Positions 1 to 11,031 of a stretch of 64,000 bases of DNA are shown one piece after another; within the stretch, counting starts at the first letter, position 1, and every line of letters begins with the position of its first letter. The notes under the pieces are model-generated. The model made no database searches. It was not told the DNA's origin and saw only the letters and a program-made list of their open reading frames with translations. This DNA comes from Cubamyces lactineus. Its lineage: Eukaryota; Basidiomycota; Agaricomycetes; Polyporales; Polyporaceae. Made by a program: the position numbers and the translations under genes. Location: the NCBI GenBank assembly GCA_022376465.1, contig JACDTU010000005.1, positions 1,104,001 through 1,168,000 of the forward strand, read 5' to 3'.

Positions 1-1587
1 CCGGTCGTCGGGGGACAGATTCTCGATCGCGTTGTTGAAGATGTTCGCGACGAGGTCCTGCTCGTCGGTCGAGTTAAACTCGAGCTTGGACATGGCAAGC
101 GCGAGCGCCTCGCACTCGCGCTTGCTGAACGCGAACACGATGACCGGGTTGTAGTTCTTCAGCATAATCATCTTGATGATCTTCTGGATGTCCGAGGAGC
201 CTAGGATATATGAGCCAGTAGGCTTACACCACCGAACTGCAGAACTTACCCTTCTTGTCGGCGCCACCCTTCTTGGACTTGCCCTTGCGTCCCTTGCCTG
301 ACTTAGGGTCTGCCGGGTCGTCACCCATCTTCTCCTGGAGCATGCCCATCGCCTTGGTGAAGTTGTCTTCTCGGAACTCGCCTTTCTCGTTCACCACCAG
401 ATAAATGCCTTCACCACCCGCCGGAAAGAGGTAGTGCTGTAGGGGCGTTGGCCGGAAGTCCGTGTAGACTACGTGACAAGGCTGTTCATGGGACTTGCAT
501 ATCCACTCCGCGAACTGCATCGCGTTGGGGATAGTGGCTGAAAGGAACACGTAGCGCACGGTGTGCGGGAGGAGGATGATCGTTTCCTCCCAGACGACGC
601 CACGCTCCTTGTCGCGCATATAATGGATTTCGTCGAAGATAACCCAAGCCACTTCGCGCATGATCTCTGAACCGCGGTACAGCATAGACCGCAAAATCTG
701 CGAGCATGGGGTTAGTGTGTACTTCTTCTCACATGCAAAGACGCGGCGTACCTCCGTGGTCATGACAAGACATGTTGCACTTGGGTTGATCGTGACGTCT
801 CCGGTCATCAGGCCCACGTCCCCGAACTCGGCGAGCATCTCACGGTATTTCTGGTTGCTCAGAGCCTGTATAGTTTCAAGAAAAGGTGTGATTTTATTGT
901 TCTTCCAAATGCAGTCTATTTACTGGCCTTAATCGGACTCGTGTAGATTACTCGCTGCTTCTGCTGCAGACACTGAGCAATAGCATACTCCGCCACCACA
1001 GTCTTTCCAGCACTCGTATGCGCAGAGACGAGGACGCTCTCGTTCCTCTGGATTGCGTGTACAGACACTTGCTGGAAAGGGTCCAGCGTGAACTTGTACT
1101 CTCGCGCTGGTTTTTCTGGAGGCACATGGTTGGCGATGGGTATGTATGGATACCCTGGGGGTACTGCAACTTGATGTCGTACCTGGAAAGCACCAAGTTG
1201 AAAGGCGGGTTTTAATGCATGCAAGAATGCGAGGCTTACCTGATGCCGAAGCTCGAGGCGAGAACCTGCTTCGACAGCACCTGTCAAACCTGCACTGGCA
1301 GCAACTTCACGTTTTGCTTCAATCTCCACCTCGTCGACAACTACAGGATTTGGGGGCGACTCTAGACGAGGTTTCTTCGGTTCGGAAGGCCCAGCTTGAG
1401 GGTCGGCAGTCTCAGAGTCCTCTACTTTGGGTGTACTTGGAGCAGCCGCTTTCCGTTTTCTCGCGGTGCCATTCGCGCTCTTGGATTCGGGCGCCGACTT
1501 CATTCGGACGTCCCCGTCGGCGTCCTGAGACGCGTCGGCCTTCTGAGGCGTGTCATCGAGAAACGAGAAGAGGTCGTTCGAGTCCAT
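1..1587 (-). CDS. MTR4: Mtr4/Dob1-type DExH-box RNA helicase, N-terminal part (gene runs off the window)
   Basis: Nuclear 3'-5' RNA helicase that feeds RNA to the exosome (TRAMP-type complexes). Translation on the minus strand starts at the ATG at 1587-1585 ([12 protein letters not shown]), followed by a disordered, Lys/Pro-rich leader of about 110 residues. The typical Mtr4 entry segment [16 protein letters not shown] comes next, then Walker A (SAHTSAGKT), motif Ia ([14 protein letters not shown]), GDVTINP, the DEIHY box, motif III (LSATIPN), and the start of RecA2 ([17 protein letters not shown]). Three introns are inferred: 1183-1239 (57 nt, stop-free and in frame), 866-927 (a GC-AG intron is the only junction that keeps SPIKA-LSNQ in frame) and 201-249. 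The C-terminal helicase, arch and ratchet domains lie beyond base 1. Family assignment is very secure; separation from Ski2 rests on the PPGYPY segment and [12 protein letters not shown] context. Confidence 0.93.
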
Positions 1588-2487
1588 GCCAGAAATGTGC
1601 GTATGTCAGAGTCAAGTAAGATAGAGATAACCTCCTGCAGAGCCCAGAAACTTGTCCAATTAGTGAGAATTGCTAGAAACGCGCCCAAGGAGACCGACGG
1701 TGGTTGGCAAGCAGAGATGAGGAAGGATTAGAGGCAGCAATCCGACGCCGATTCAGCCCAGGACTAAGGGCTTAGAGGACGAGCGTGAAGTGAAGTGGAC
1801 GGAGCGTCTAACAAAAGTTTCCTTCTGCGCAGCCACTATTACGTAAGATATTACTTCGCGGCGTCAAGCGCACTGGGCGTCCGGGTCTCTACGGCTCTGA
1901 CTTCCAATGCCATATATGTCAGACACTAGAGCGTATTTGCACGCAGTTTACAGCCCGTTGCAAAACGATAGACCGCGGGGGCTCGCCGCGAGCGCGCGTG
2001 TCTTGTTTGGCCGCCTGCCTGATATGGTAGGTCTTGGCGCCTGTGTATGCCTCCCTCGGAGATCGTTGAGACACATCTTCGGTCTGCTGTCGTCGTATAA
2101 TCGCGGCATTCTATGCACTAATGCCATACTTGAGCGACCGGTAGTCATTGACGCTGAATTATGAAGACCCGGGTGGTCAGTGTCAAGCTATCGGTGTCAC
2201 TTGGAAATAGCAAGTTGTGTCGTGGGATTATGGCTAGTAGTGGTCAGTGCATAAGACCAACATTGTGACCGGATTATCCCGTGTTCGCCAGTATATCCTA
2301 CAAATGCAATAATTCACCCATAGGTCATCCCCTGGGCACACGCAGCAGGCATACAAGGAGGTCTATGACGATGTGCAAGAGGGATGTATTCAGCGCGGCC
2401 GTTCCCCAAGAATTGAGCTAGGCGCTTACTTATACCGTATTGGGAAACTGTGCCAAACAAGGCACGCGCGTGCGCGGCGAGCCCCCG
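1588..2487. other. Intergenic region between MTR4 and the hAT transposon
   Basis: This holds the 5' flank and promoter of the minus-strand helicase gene. The short ORFs here have no recognisable motifs. Immediately before the hAT terminal repeat the sequence becomes GC-rich. I see no gene, tRNA or clear repeat. Confidence 0.5.
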
Positions 2488-2498
2488 TAGTGTTGCCG
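2488..2498 (+). repeat. hAT 5' terminal inverted repeat
   Basis: TAGTGTTGCCG, matched by the inverted copy at 12867-12877. It is followed by a subterminal block (to about 2605) with repeated CTCG/CGAG motifs. Confidence 0.85.
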
Positions 2499-2823
2499 TC
2501 GAGGCGAGTCCAACTCGGAACTCGCTCGACTCGGAGGAGAGTTCCGGAAACTCGCCCGGTCGAGGCGAGCGAGTCGATTTGGCCGAGTGGCTCGCGAGTT
2601 CCTTGTCTGCTTGATAAGCTTCGCTGATTGGCTGGGCGCGTTCTCAGGTTGCCTAGCGCCCATCGTGCGCGAACGCGCTTTCGCCACCGACGCGCTCACC
2701 GACGCGTTTGTCTCACCGTCATACTCATGATCGACGCTGACGACGACTCTACTGTTGCCCTCTGTGGAGTGGCTGGAGGTTTCCTTCGTGTTCTAGATTG
2801 ACGTAGAGCCATTGTACAGGCAG

Positions 2824-2829
2824 TATATA
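2824..2829 (+). promoter_or_regulatory. Probable TATA box of the hAT transposase gene
   Basis: TATATA lies about 40 nt before the transposase ATG at 2867 and inside the element, so the transposon carries its own promoter. Inferred from position only. Confidence 0.45.
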
Positions 2830-2866
2830 GCTCAATACAAGAGTACTCGACTGGCCTTTGGACACC

Positions 2867-5800
2867 ATGTCGACCCCCTGCCGCTGTGGAAACCCTCAAA
2901 ATTGCTCTTGCAGACCCCATGCCCCTGGCTACAACTTGCTTCCCCCTCACTCTCAGCTTTCTGCCTGGTACTATATGGCTCAGCCTCCACTGGGAATACC
3001 AGCAGCGCCGATCCTACACCCTGAGATACCAGGCCACCCTGCAAGTCCAGGCGCTCGCCCGGGTCATGGCAGCGACAACTTTCACATTGCGCCGATGAAG
3101 GACGCGACGGCTGCAGTCGTCAATGCTCCCACAGACGGAAGTGCACGGTCCACGCGCGGCAGTACAAAGCGCTTTTGTGAAGACCAAGGCACCTCCAACC
3201 CGGGTGCCCAGAAGAGGTCGAAGCGACAAGCCTCCGCCCAGGATTGGACAGGGTCTCCGGCGACAGCGAGTACTGTGGGTGTAGGACCCTCTTCCGAGCC
3301 AACTTCGGCACAGGTGCGTGCGGTACATCGCCCTGGTTTACGACAAACACTGATGCTTGCCCTCAGGCCGAGCCCACCAGATCCGGCTCACCGGGACCTG
3401 CGCAAACCAATGCTCCAGACGACTTCATTCCTCCCCCTGGGGTTCAGCCAGGCCCGGAATCCCGGACTCAGTGCGATCACAGCAACTCTGCATTCGACGT
3501 CTGGTATTTCTGCCGTGCGCTTGACACCAGAGAGGAGCCAGCAGTTCGTCCAAACGTTGAGGAGGAGCCAGTGCTTACGCACAAACCTAAGACTCCTTTT
3601 GTTGGGTGCAAGCTCTGCAAGCGGTACGTTCCTCAGCTTTCAGACATGTGACGAGCATACGCTGATGCATGGTATCTCAGTTGGAAGACATACAAGAACA
3701 CCTCAGACGGTGGGGTAACTTCGACCGTCCGTGCTCACCTCAAGCGCGAACATCAGGAGACCTATGAAGCGATATGCAAGCTCTTTGCTCACCAGTGGGG
3801 CATCACGCAGCCGGACGAGTCCCAAAAGAAGCCTCGCATCGGTTCCGATAAGCCTAATCATGAGAAGTTCACGGCAGGTGGTCTCTTATACTATCTTGCT
3901 CGCTGGATTGTTGCAGACGATCAGGTACGCCCTGTGAATCCCGCTAACCCGTGTTGCTAATGTTCACTCCGTGCTCCCCAGTCGATAAATGTTGTCGAGG
4001 GCGAGGAGTTCCGAGACCTCCTGTTCTACCTCCGTCCTGACCTCGAGGAACAGGACGTCCCCGGGCGCACAAAACTCACCGAGTACATCCTCCACCAATG
4101 GGCTGAGACTAAGAAGGCAATCATCGATGAACTGAGGGTGAGTTGTAAGCTCAGGTCTGCGTTCTGACAAGCTACGGCACTAAGCCCCCAATGCAGACCT
4201 CACCATCACGGGTGCACTTCACCTGCGATATATGGAGCGACCAGGAGCTTGCATCCTACCTGGCTGTGACTGCGCACCATACTCGGAAGGACGAGGGCAG
4301 CAACATGATTACAACTTGTAGCCACCTCATCACATTCCGTCGGGTCTACTCGCATGCTGGCGCTTCCATTGCGGACGTCATATTCAAGTTCCTCAAAGAT
4401 GCAGGCCTGCTATGGAAGGTACGCTGTAACCTTGGTGCATTGTAATCTGCTGATCTTATCCGGTGCTCCCTCTGTAGATCGGGATGTTCACTCTCGACAA
4501 TGCCTCATCAAACGACTCCATGATGCGGGAGCTAGAGAGGCTTCTCGCTCAAGAAGGTATCCAGTTCGACAGCAAAGGGAACCGTATCCGGTACGTCTGA
4601 TTCTTGCATGTGGGGTCATAGCCTGTGATTGTGATATGCTAACTGGGTGGTTGTATAGTTGCTTCCCACACATCATCAATATTGCAGTACAGCACATACT
4701 CGAGGAGCTCAAGAAGAAGCCACACGCTCCGTTAGAAAATCCACCGGCCACGCTTACACGTGAGCAGTGCGTCCGAATTGTTGATGCCTTTGCTGCAGAT
4801 CCGGTTGGTAAGGTGCGCATGCTTGTTTCAAGCTGTCGTCAATCAGACCAGCGGCGTGTTGAGTTCCAGCGGACAATCGAGGAGGGCAACAAGGCGGGGC
4901 TCTGGAAGAACGCTGACGGCGAGACAATCAAGCTACCATCTCTCCAGCTGCTACGCGACTGCGAGACACGTTGGTCATCAACATTCCTGATGCTCAAGCG
5001 TGTATTTTTGCTCTATCCAGTACGCTCATCTTCTGTGACTGTTCTTCTCACGTTGTCAAGCCACTGATGTATATTATAGGCTATTCAGACGTTCCTACAG
5101 CATGCGAGCCGTGCGGACATATCGCACGTTGCCCTATCTCTGCATGAATACAACATTCTCAAGGACATATACCAAGTCCTCGAGGTTGCGCATGATGCGC
5201 AACAACTAGTGTCATCTGAACGGACCCCTTCGCTCTCTATCGCTCTTCCTGCGTATGAGCTAATCCTTCAGGCCTGGATCGGCCTTCGTCAAGAGCTACC
5301 GCACCTCAGGTGCTACATTGACAAGGGTATCAGCAAGATCCAAGAATACGTTCACAAAAGCCGGGAGTCCCGTATTTACGCCCTCGCTATTAGTACGTGC
5401 GCTCTCTCTTCTCGTGTATCCGTAGCTAACTGCGAAGCTTTACCAGTGCTTAACCCATCATTCAAGCTTCACTGGATTCGAGACTATTGGCTGCCAGCAG
5501 CGGCTGTTCAGGCAGAGGAATGGCTCCTTGATATGGTACGTTTTGTTGAGTCACTTACACGCGTGGGCGATTCTTGAGTCTAGTGTTGTTGCTTCCCAGC
5601 TGCAAGACTACCGTGCGAAGGAGCGATCAGATGGAGCAAAACAAAGTTTACGGCGATCATTGAGTCTACCCACCTCAAGCTCAGCTGGCGCTGCATCCTC
5701 TGAGCCTCATGGCCTCCGACGCCTCCTTGTGCATGCTCAAAAGGGAACAGCAGGCACAGGCGATGCTCTTCGTCCTCACTCGTCAGAGCCGGACGTCTCT

Positions 5801-6218
5801 AGTATTGCTCAAAATGGCACTACAACCGAGCTCACAGAAGCTGCGCTCCGGGCAGAAGACCGTGCAGCTGTCAAGAGTGAGTTTGATCGATACGTCTCCG
5901 AAGGTTTGATCAGCGACATAGAGTCTGGCGCAGATTTGCTGAATTATTGGGCGGTAAGAATAGCCTGATATACGTTTCCATCACTGCTCATGCTCTTCCA
6001 TCCCATAGATGAACCGGAAGGTATACCCGTACCTATACCAACTCGCACTCGATGTCCTTCCCGTGCAGGCATCTGCTGTTGCATGCGAACGAGTCTTCTC
6101 CTCGAGTAAGGAGACAGATACCCTCCGCCGGAGCCGCATCGACCCCGAGCTGATGGAAGCTCTACAATGCCTCAAGTACAATTTCAAGCGAGCTCGCCTC
6201 AACCTCTCATCACACTGA
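2867..6218 (+). CDS. hAT transposase with N-terminal BED zinc finger (main part, upstream of the copia insertion)
   Basis: Cut-and-paste transposase. I infer eleven exons: 2867-3313, 3367-3623, 3681-3924, 3982-4137, 4197-4418, 4478-4590, 4659-5019, 5080-5392, 5447-5535, 5600-5953 and 6009-6215. A Ser/Pro-rich N-terminus is followed by a BED finger (CKLC ... HLKREH, assembled across the second intron), the hAT catalytic core (VHFTCDIWSD; MFTLDNASSND; CFPHIINIAVQH), and the C-terminal dimerisation region with YPYLYQLALDVLPVQASA and ACERVFSSSK. The first acidic D, second D and late E of the hAT triad all appear present. The frame runs into a TGA at 6216-6218 that is the first three bases of the inserted LTR. 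The missing end is at 12548-12688. Joined, the exons total 2904 nt, a whole number of codons (about 967 aa), with no frameshift seen. Confidence 0.88.
6211..6215. repeat. Target-site duplication of the copia element, left copy
   Basis: CACAC directly precedes the LTR and is repeated at 12543-12547. Five-base duplications are the norm for Ty1/copia integrases. Confidence 0.9.
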
Positions 6219-6754
6219 CCAACTTCTGAACCTGGAAGGCTGGGAGCGACCTGTAAGCGACACAAGTAGAGTCTTCAGTCTGTGAGCAAACGACTATATT
6301 GCATAGTACAAGTACCTGTAAGCGACACAAGTAGAGCTACAAGTACTTGGTAAGTAACTGCATATGTAGGCATAGGTAGTGAAGGAACTTACTCTTCAGT
6401 CTGTGAGCAAACGACTGAAGAGCAGGGGCGAAGAATGTCCTCCTTATATACTGAGTGAGGAGTGCCATGAGTAAGCGAAGAAAGGAGGCATGTGATCCCT
6501 ATGTACGATGAGTAAGACCATGGTGCGAGTATCGCGACATATGGTGTCATAGGTATAGAACCCTCTGGAAGGATCCGTAGCAGTGTAGAACGCAACGGAA
6601 AGATGGAGGGAATGTCCAAATGTCCAACTACAGTACGTATGCTAAGAAATCTGTAAAAGGAAAGAACAAAGTCCATGCTGTGCGCGTTGTAGGCGCCACA
6701 GCCACAAAGTCCACATTCCCGGTCCGGCACAGCCGATAACCTGGAAGTTCAACA
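6216..6754 (-). repeat. Copia LTR, left copy (3' LTR in element orientation)
   Basis: 539 bp, same length as the right copy and identical except for one base in my comparison. Internal direct repeats are visible: a 23-nt unit at 6249-6271 and 6314-6336, and a 24-nt unit at 6272-6295 and 6393-6416. A perfect 10-bp stem-loop sits at 6392-6422. The minus-strand reading frame of 113 codons inside it shows no protein features and is not called as a gene. Confidence 0.95.
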
Positions 6755-6763
6755 CTCCCACTC
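6755..6763 (-). other. Polypurine tract of the copia element
   Basis: Read on the minus strand this is GAGTGGGAG, directly next to the 3' LTR, where plus-strand DNA synthesis is primed in LTR retrotransposons. Called from position and composition. Confidence 0.75.
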
Positions 6764-6765
6764 GT

Positions 6766-7764
6766 TCAAACTGCGGAGGGAGAGACTAGACCAATCGCCT
6801 TTCTGAAGCGCTCCAATATAGAGAAGGAGACGTTCTTCGTCAAGGAATCAGCTAGTTGATCCTCTGTCGCTACGTAGAAGATGTCAATCGTCCCTAACTC
6901 AGCTTGTTCGCGAGTGTAGTGGTACTGGACGTCGACATGCTTCGTGCGACGCTCGGTGACGGGGTTAACCGACAAGAAGATGGACCCTTGGTTGTCGAGA
7001 CACAAGGGTGTAGGACGAGAGATGTCGTCCCCCAACTCTTCACCAAACGTGCGAAGCCATACAACTTGACGACAAGCGTCTGACGCAGCCTTATATTCCG
7101 CCTCGGTCGAGGAGAGCGAAACCGTCGGCTGTTTCCTAGACTGCCAGGAAATAGCGCCGCCCGCCATCAAGAAGACGTAAGCTCCAGTGGACCTGCGGTC
7201 ATCACGGTCCTCAGCCCAGTCTGAGTCTGAATAACCCAAAAGACCGTCATTCGAGGAACCAAAGTAACGCAACCGGTAGTCTTTGGTCCCTTGCAGGTAC
7301 CGCAGAACGTACTTGGCATAGTTCCAGTGTGCGTCACTAGGATTAGAGTTGTACTGAGACAACTTTTGGACCGCGAAGGAGATATCCGGACGTGTACCCA
7401 AAGTCGCGTAGAGCAGACTACCAATTAGGCTCTGGTACCGTTTCCGGGAGTGGTCGGCGGCGGTGTGACTAGATTTCTCCAGTACAGCACCAGCAGGGAG
7501 GGGAGTGCGAGCCGGCTTGCAGTCAGCCATGTCGAAACGTTCGAGAACGGACTGGATGTAGTCTATCTGGTCAATGTCGATCGTTCGAGCTTTACGATCG
7601 CGAACAATGTTCAGACCAAGAAAACGCGAGACAGGACCCAGATCCGTCATCTTGAACCGCTGCATCAAGGCCTCCTTGGTAGCCTTGATATGGCCAGGCT
7701 TGTCACCCATGAGGAGTAGATCGTCGACATACAGAACGATGATCGTGACGGAATCCCCCCTATG
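6766..7764 (-). pseudogene. Copia pol, 3' part: end of reverse transcriptase and RNase H, downstream of the internal TGA
   Basis: This segment stays in the same frame as the 5' polyprotein. It begins right after the TGA at 7767-7765. It carries the RT catalytic box LYVDDLLLMGD, the RT thumb region (RFKMTDLGPVSRFLGLNI), and the copia RNase H with GYSDSDWAEDRDDRRSTGAY, SLSSTEAEYKAASDACRQ and the D in VDVQYH. It ends at the TGA at 6768-6766, three bases before the polypurine tract region. Because the YVDD box is on this side of the stop, the upstream product alone would lack active RT. Confidence 0.85.
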
Positions 7765-10700
7765 TCACCGATATACGTAGACTCCGGCATCAGAGTATGT
7801 CCGTATGAATCCCAGATCCAGCAAGATTTGGTGTATCTTGGCGTTCCATTGACAAGACGCCTGCTTCAAGCCGTAGATCGCTTTCAGCAATAGACACACG
7901 AAGTTTTCCTTGCCAGGAACAACCCAGCCCTCAGGCTGTTCCATGTAGATCTCCTCCTCCAAGTCGCCGTTCAAGAACGCAGTTTTGACGTCCATTGACT
8001 CGATGTCCCAGTCCTCAAGCGCAGCGTGCGCGAGAAGGTAACGAATCGACTCAAAACGGGCAACAGGCGAGAAGGTTTCATTGTAATCCTCCCCCCAGAC
8101 CTGAGTAAAACCCTTGGCCACAAGACGAGCCTTGTACCGACCATCATGCTTGATGTCATACACCCAACGATTGGCAACGACTTGTCGGTTCTTTGGCCTA
8201 GGCACAAGGAGCCAGGTCTTGTTCTCAATGAGCGAGTCGTACTCTGCTTTCTCAGCTGCACGCCACTTCTCCGCATCTGGAGATGCCATGGCTTGTCGAT
8301 GAGAGTTAGGAATGCCAGGCTTATGGGTTGCAGCAGCGAGCATCGCAATGATAGATTGTACAACTTGTTCATCGTCCTCCAAGTTCCCTTCCGCATCTGT
8401 TCGAGCATCAACCTTTGCAGGTGGCTCATCACCGTACACACTGTCCCTGTAGCGCTGAGGTCTAGGAACGTTCTCACGACGAGGGCGATCACGCGCTATG
8501 CTAGGACCTCCCACTGACTCATGACGATTCCGCTGATGGTTAGGCCGCGGTGGAGGAACAGCAGGTGGTGGATCAGGTTGTTGCGGAGGAGGGGAAGCAG
8601 GTTGCTCTGGAGGTGCAGGAGGCGCAGGAGGTGCAGCCTCCGTGAGAGGAATAGGAAGAGGGATATCGATCTCGAAGTTTTCAGGCTCAGCATTGGAGGC
8701 ATCGTCTGAAGGGACTTCTTGATCTGAGAACGGACTATCGTCTGGGGTAACAGGACGATTGCCAGGAATCTTGCGTGCAGGAAAAGACTCTTCGTCGAAG
8801 ATCACATCGCGAGATACAACGATAGAGTGGGTGGCTGGATTCCAGAATTTATACCCCTTGGAACCCTGCTCATACCCGACAAAGATCATCTCGACAGCCT
8901 TCTTGTCGAGTTTCCCTTTGCGCTTGTCCTTATGCACGTGAACGTAGGCTTTGCAGCCAAAAACGCGGAAATAGGACACATCAGGGATGGTCCCATCCCA
9001 CAGAGTGATGGGGCATCGCCATTTCAGACGACGCATAGGCTGACGATTGTAGATGTGAACGGCTGCCTCGATAGCGAGTTGCCAGAAACCGTGACTAAGT
9101 CCAGCATGATGAAGCATAGACAGAGCTTTTTCAGTGATTGTACGGTTCCAGCGTTCAGCGCGTCCATTCTGCTGAGGCGAATCAGGCATAGTTTTGTGGT
9201 GCTCAATCCCTAAACTGCGGAGAAGCTCAGAGAACTCATTTGACGTGTACTCCCCACCACGATCAGAGCGGACTCGCTTGATTTTCCTCCCGGTTTGATT
9301 CTCGGCCCAAGCTTTGAAGTCCTTGAACGCTTTGAAGGCGTCCGACTTGTACTTCAGGAAATAAGCACGGGCGAGACCGGAGTAGTCATCAATGAAGCTA
9401 GCGAAGTACTTGAATCCGCTGCCAACTGACGCAGTGCGCATTGGCCCATCAAGATCAGTGTGGACGAGCTCGAGAGGCTCAGTCGCACGTTTTTCTGATG
9501 GCGGGAAAGGGAGTCTGTGGGATTTGCCAAAGGCACAACCCTCACACGGTTCATCATCCGCGGGATCAAGCTGGTCAACACCCTTTACGTTCTTAGGCAG
9601 GTGGCGAAGAGGCTCCTTGCCTGCATGACCAAAGCGACGATGCCAGGTCTTGTAACTGCGAACGTTTAGGTGGACATGTCTGTTCAGGATAATCTCCAGA
9701 GTCAAATCATAGAGATTACTCGCAGGATTGTACAGTGCCTCAAGGATCTTTCGACCCTTGATGCGAATCGTCGAGCCTGAGTTGACAGCGCCTTCCGGCT
9801 GCTTGTCGAAGATCATCATCTTCCTCGCTCCTTGGAAGAGAGAATAACCATTCTTCTCAATGGTACCGGTGGAGAACAGTCGTGCAGAGGCCTGAGGCAC
9901 ATAGCAGACGTTCGGAAGAGTGATAGTCCACCGTTGACCATCGACAAGAGTCTCAGCTTTAACAGTGCCTTGACCGAGTCCCTGAATAACCGAACCTTCG
10001 CCAGATGAGGCGGTATTGAAGGTCAGCGGTTTGTCGAAGGGTTCGTACTCGGTGAAGTCGTCAAAGCACCAAGTGACATGCTGAGATGCGCCAGAATCCA
10101 TCAGCCAACGAGTATACCGCACACCAGCAGCAGCTTTTGCCGCATCATAGAAAGAAGCGTGCATGTTAGAGCCGGATTCAGCTACAAGTACATTGGCCGA
10201 GACGTGCGCATGGTCATGAGAATTGTCCTTTCCCTTCCCTTTGTCCTTCTCCTTATCCTTGTCCTTCTTCTTGCCACTGCTGCCCTTACCCTTGTTGCCC
10301 TTGGGGCGAAGCTCGGGGTGCTTCTTGTAGCAAGTCGACTCGTGATGGGTCTGACTGCCACAGAAGTCGCAGGGACCGGACGGCTTGGGCTTGGTCTTGG
10401 AGATCCTAGCAGCAGATTGACCGGTCTTGCGCATGGCTTCCTCAGAGAGAGACTTCTCGAGGATGACGTCGACAGTGATCTTGTCGAGGTCCATAGTGGC
10501 CATGAGCGCAGAGATCATTGGTCGATAGGACTCCGGGACCTTGGAGAGAAGGATGAGGGCCTGGATGTTGTCCTCTAACTTCAGGCCGTTGGTCGAGATC
10601 TCGCGGATACGCGTGACGATCCGACTCATCTGATCCTGAAGCGAACGCTGGTCCGACATGCGAGACTCGCTGATGAGCGACTCGAAGAGACCCCAAACGT

Positions 10701-11031
10701 GCGCAGAGTTCGGTTTCCCAAACTTATCCTTTAGCGCATCCCACATCTCCTTGGCAGTGAGGTCAGCCGCAGAGGTGGTGCCGTTGGTCGTCTTCGTTTC
10801 AAGAAGATAGTGGAAGCTAGGCCCAGTCCGCATATAGAGCAGACCGCAAGCCTGAGCATTCTTCTTCTTGTACTCCTTGCGCTCTTCAGCATCCGTAGGC
10901 TCGGTGGATGTCGAAGAGACTACATCCCAGCAGTTCATGAACATGAGAAGACCCTTCATCTTTGCAGCCCAGTCGGCGTACTGGCTGGCTGAAGAAAGGA
11001 GAGGAACGGAATCGGGTTTGATGTCGCCCAT
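7765..11031 (-). CDS. Copia gag-protease-integrase-RT polyprotein, 5' part (ends at an in-frame TGA)
   Basis: The first ATG of the frame is at 11031-11029 (MGDIKPDSVPLL), a typical copia Gag start just before the UBN2-type capsid segment (YADWAAKMKGLLMF). The order then is nucleocapsid zinc knuckle CDFCGSQTHHESTC (CX2CX4HX4C), aspartic protease LMDSGASQHV, and the integrase HHCC zinc domain (H-RRFGHAG ... CEGCAFGKS). The integrase core follows with D (HTDLDGP), D (FIDDYSGLAR) and E (QQNGRAERWNR), and last the RT fingers and palm (WVYDIKHDGRYKARLVAKG, DVKTAFLNGDLEEEIYMEQPEG, KAIYGLKQA). It stops at TGA 7767-7765, just before YVDD. The frame is also open upstream to 11487 but has no ATG there. 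Full length to 6766 would be about 1420 codons, normal for the family. Confidence 0.93.
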   Translation of the reverse strand: MGDIKPDSVPLLSSASQYADWAAKMKGLLMFMNCWDVVSSTSTEPTDAEERKEYKKKNAQACGLLYMRTGPSFHYLLETKTTNGTTSAADLTAKEMWDALKDKFGKPNSAHVWGLFESLISESRMSDQRSLQDQMSRIVTRIREISTNGLKLEDNIQALILLSKVPESYRPMISALMATMDLDKITVDVILEKSLSEEAMRKTGQSAARISKTKPKPSGPCDFCGSQTHHESTCYKKHPELRPKGNKGKGSSGKKKDKDKEKDKGKGKDNSHDHAHVSANVLVAESGSNMHASFYDAAKAAAGVRYTRWLMDSGASQHVTWCFDDFTEYEPFDKPLTFNTASSGEGSVIQGLGQGTVKAETLVDGQRWTITLPNVCYVPQASARLFSTGTIEKNGYSLFQGARKMMIFDKQPEGAVNSGSTIRIKGRKILEALYNPASNLYDLTLEIILNRHVHLNVRSYKTWHRRFGHAGKEPLRHLPKNVKGVDQLDPADDEPCEGCAFGKSHRLPFPPSEKRATEPLELVHTDLDGPMRTASVGSGFKYFASFIDDYSGLARAYFLKYKSDAFKAFKDFKAWAENQTGRKIKRVRSDRGGEYTSNEFSELLRSLGIEHHKTMPDSPQQNGRAERWNRTITEKALSMLHHAGLSHGFWQLAIEAAVHIYNRQPMRRLKWRCPITLWDGTIPDVSYFRVFGCKAYVHVHKDKRKGKLDKKAVEMIFVGYEQGSKGYKFWNPATHSIVVSRDVIFDEESFPARKIPGNRPVTPDDSPFSDQEVPSDDASNAEPENFEIDIPLPIPLTEAAPPAPPAPPEQPASPPPQQPDPPPAVPPPRPNHQRNRHESVGGPSIARDRPRRENVPRPQRYRDSVYGDEPPAKVDARTDAEGNLEDDEQVVQSIIAMLAAATHKPGIPNSHRQAMASPDAEKWRAAEKAEYDSLIENKTWLLVPRPKNRQVVANRWVYDIKHDGRYKARLVAKGFTQVWGEDYNETFSPVARFESIRYLLAHAALEDWDIESMDVKTAFLNGDLEEEIYMEQPEGWVVPGKENFVCLLLKAIYGLKQASCQWNAKIHQILLDLGFIRTYSDAGVYVYR

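Noticed and set aside
6389..6730. 113-codon minus-strand frame repeated at 12177-12518
   Set aside because: It is inside the copia LTR and repeats only because the LTR does; it overlaps the promoter and shows no protein features.
7762..7770. Stop-codon readthrough as an established mechanism for this copia element
   Set aside because: One copy cannot separate readthrough from a point mutation; kept only as an alternative in the findings.
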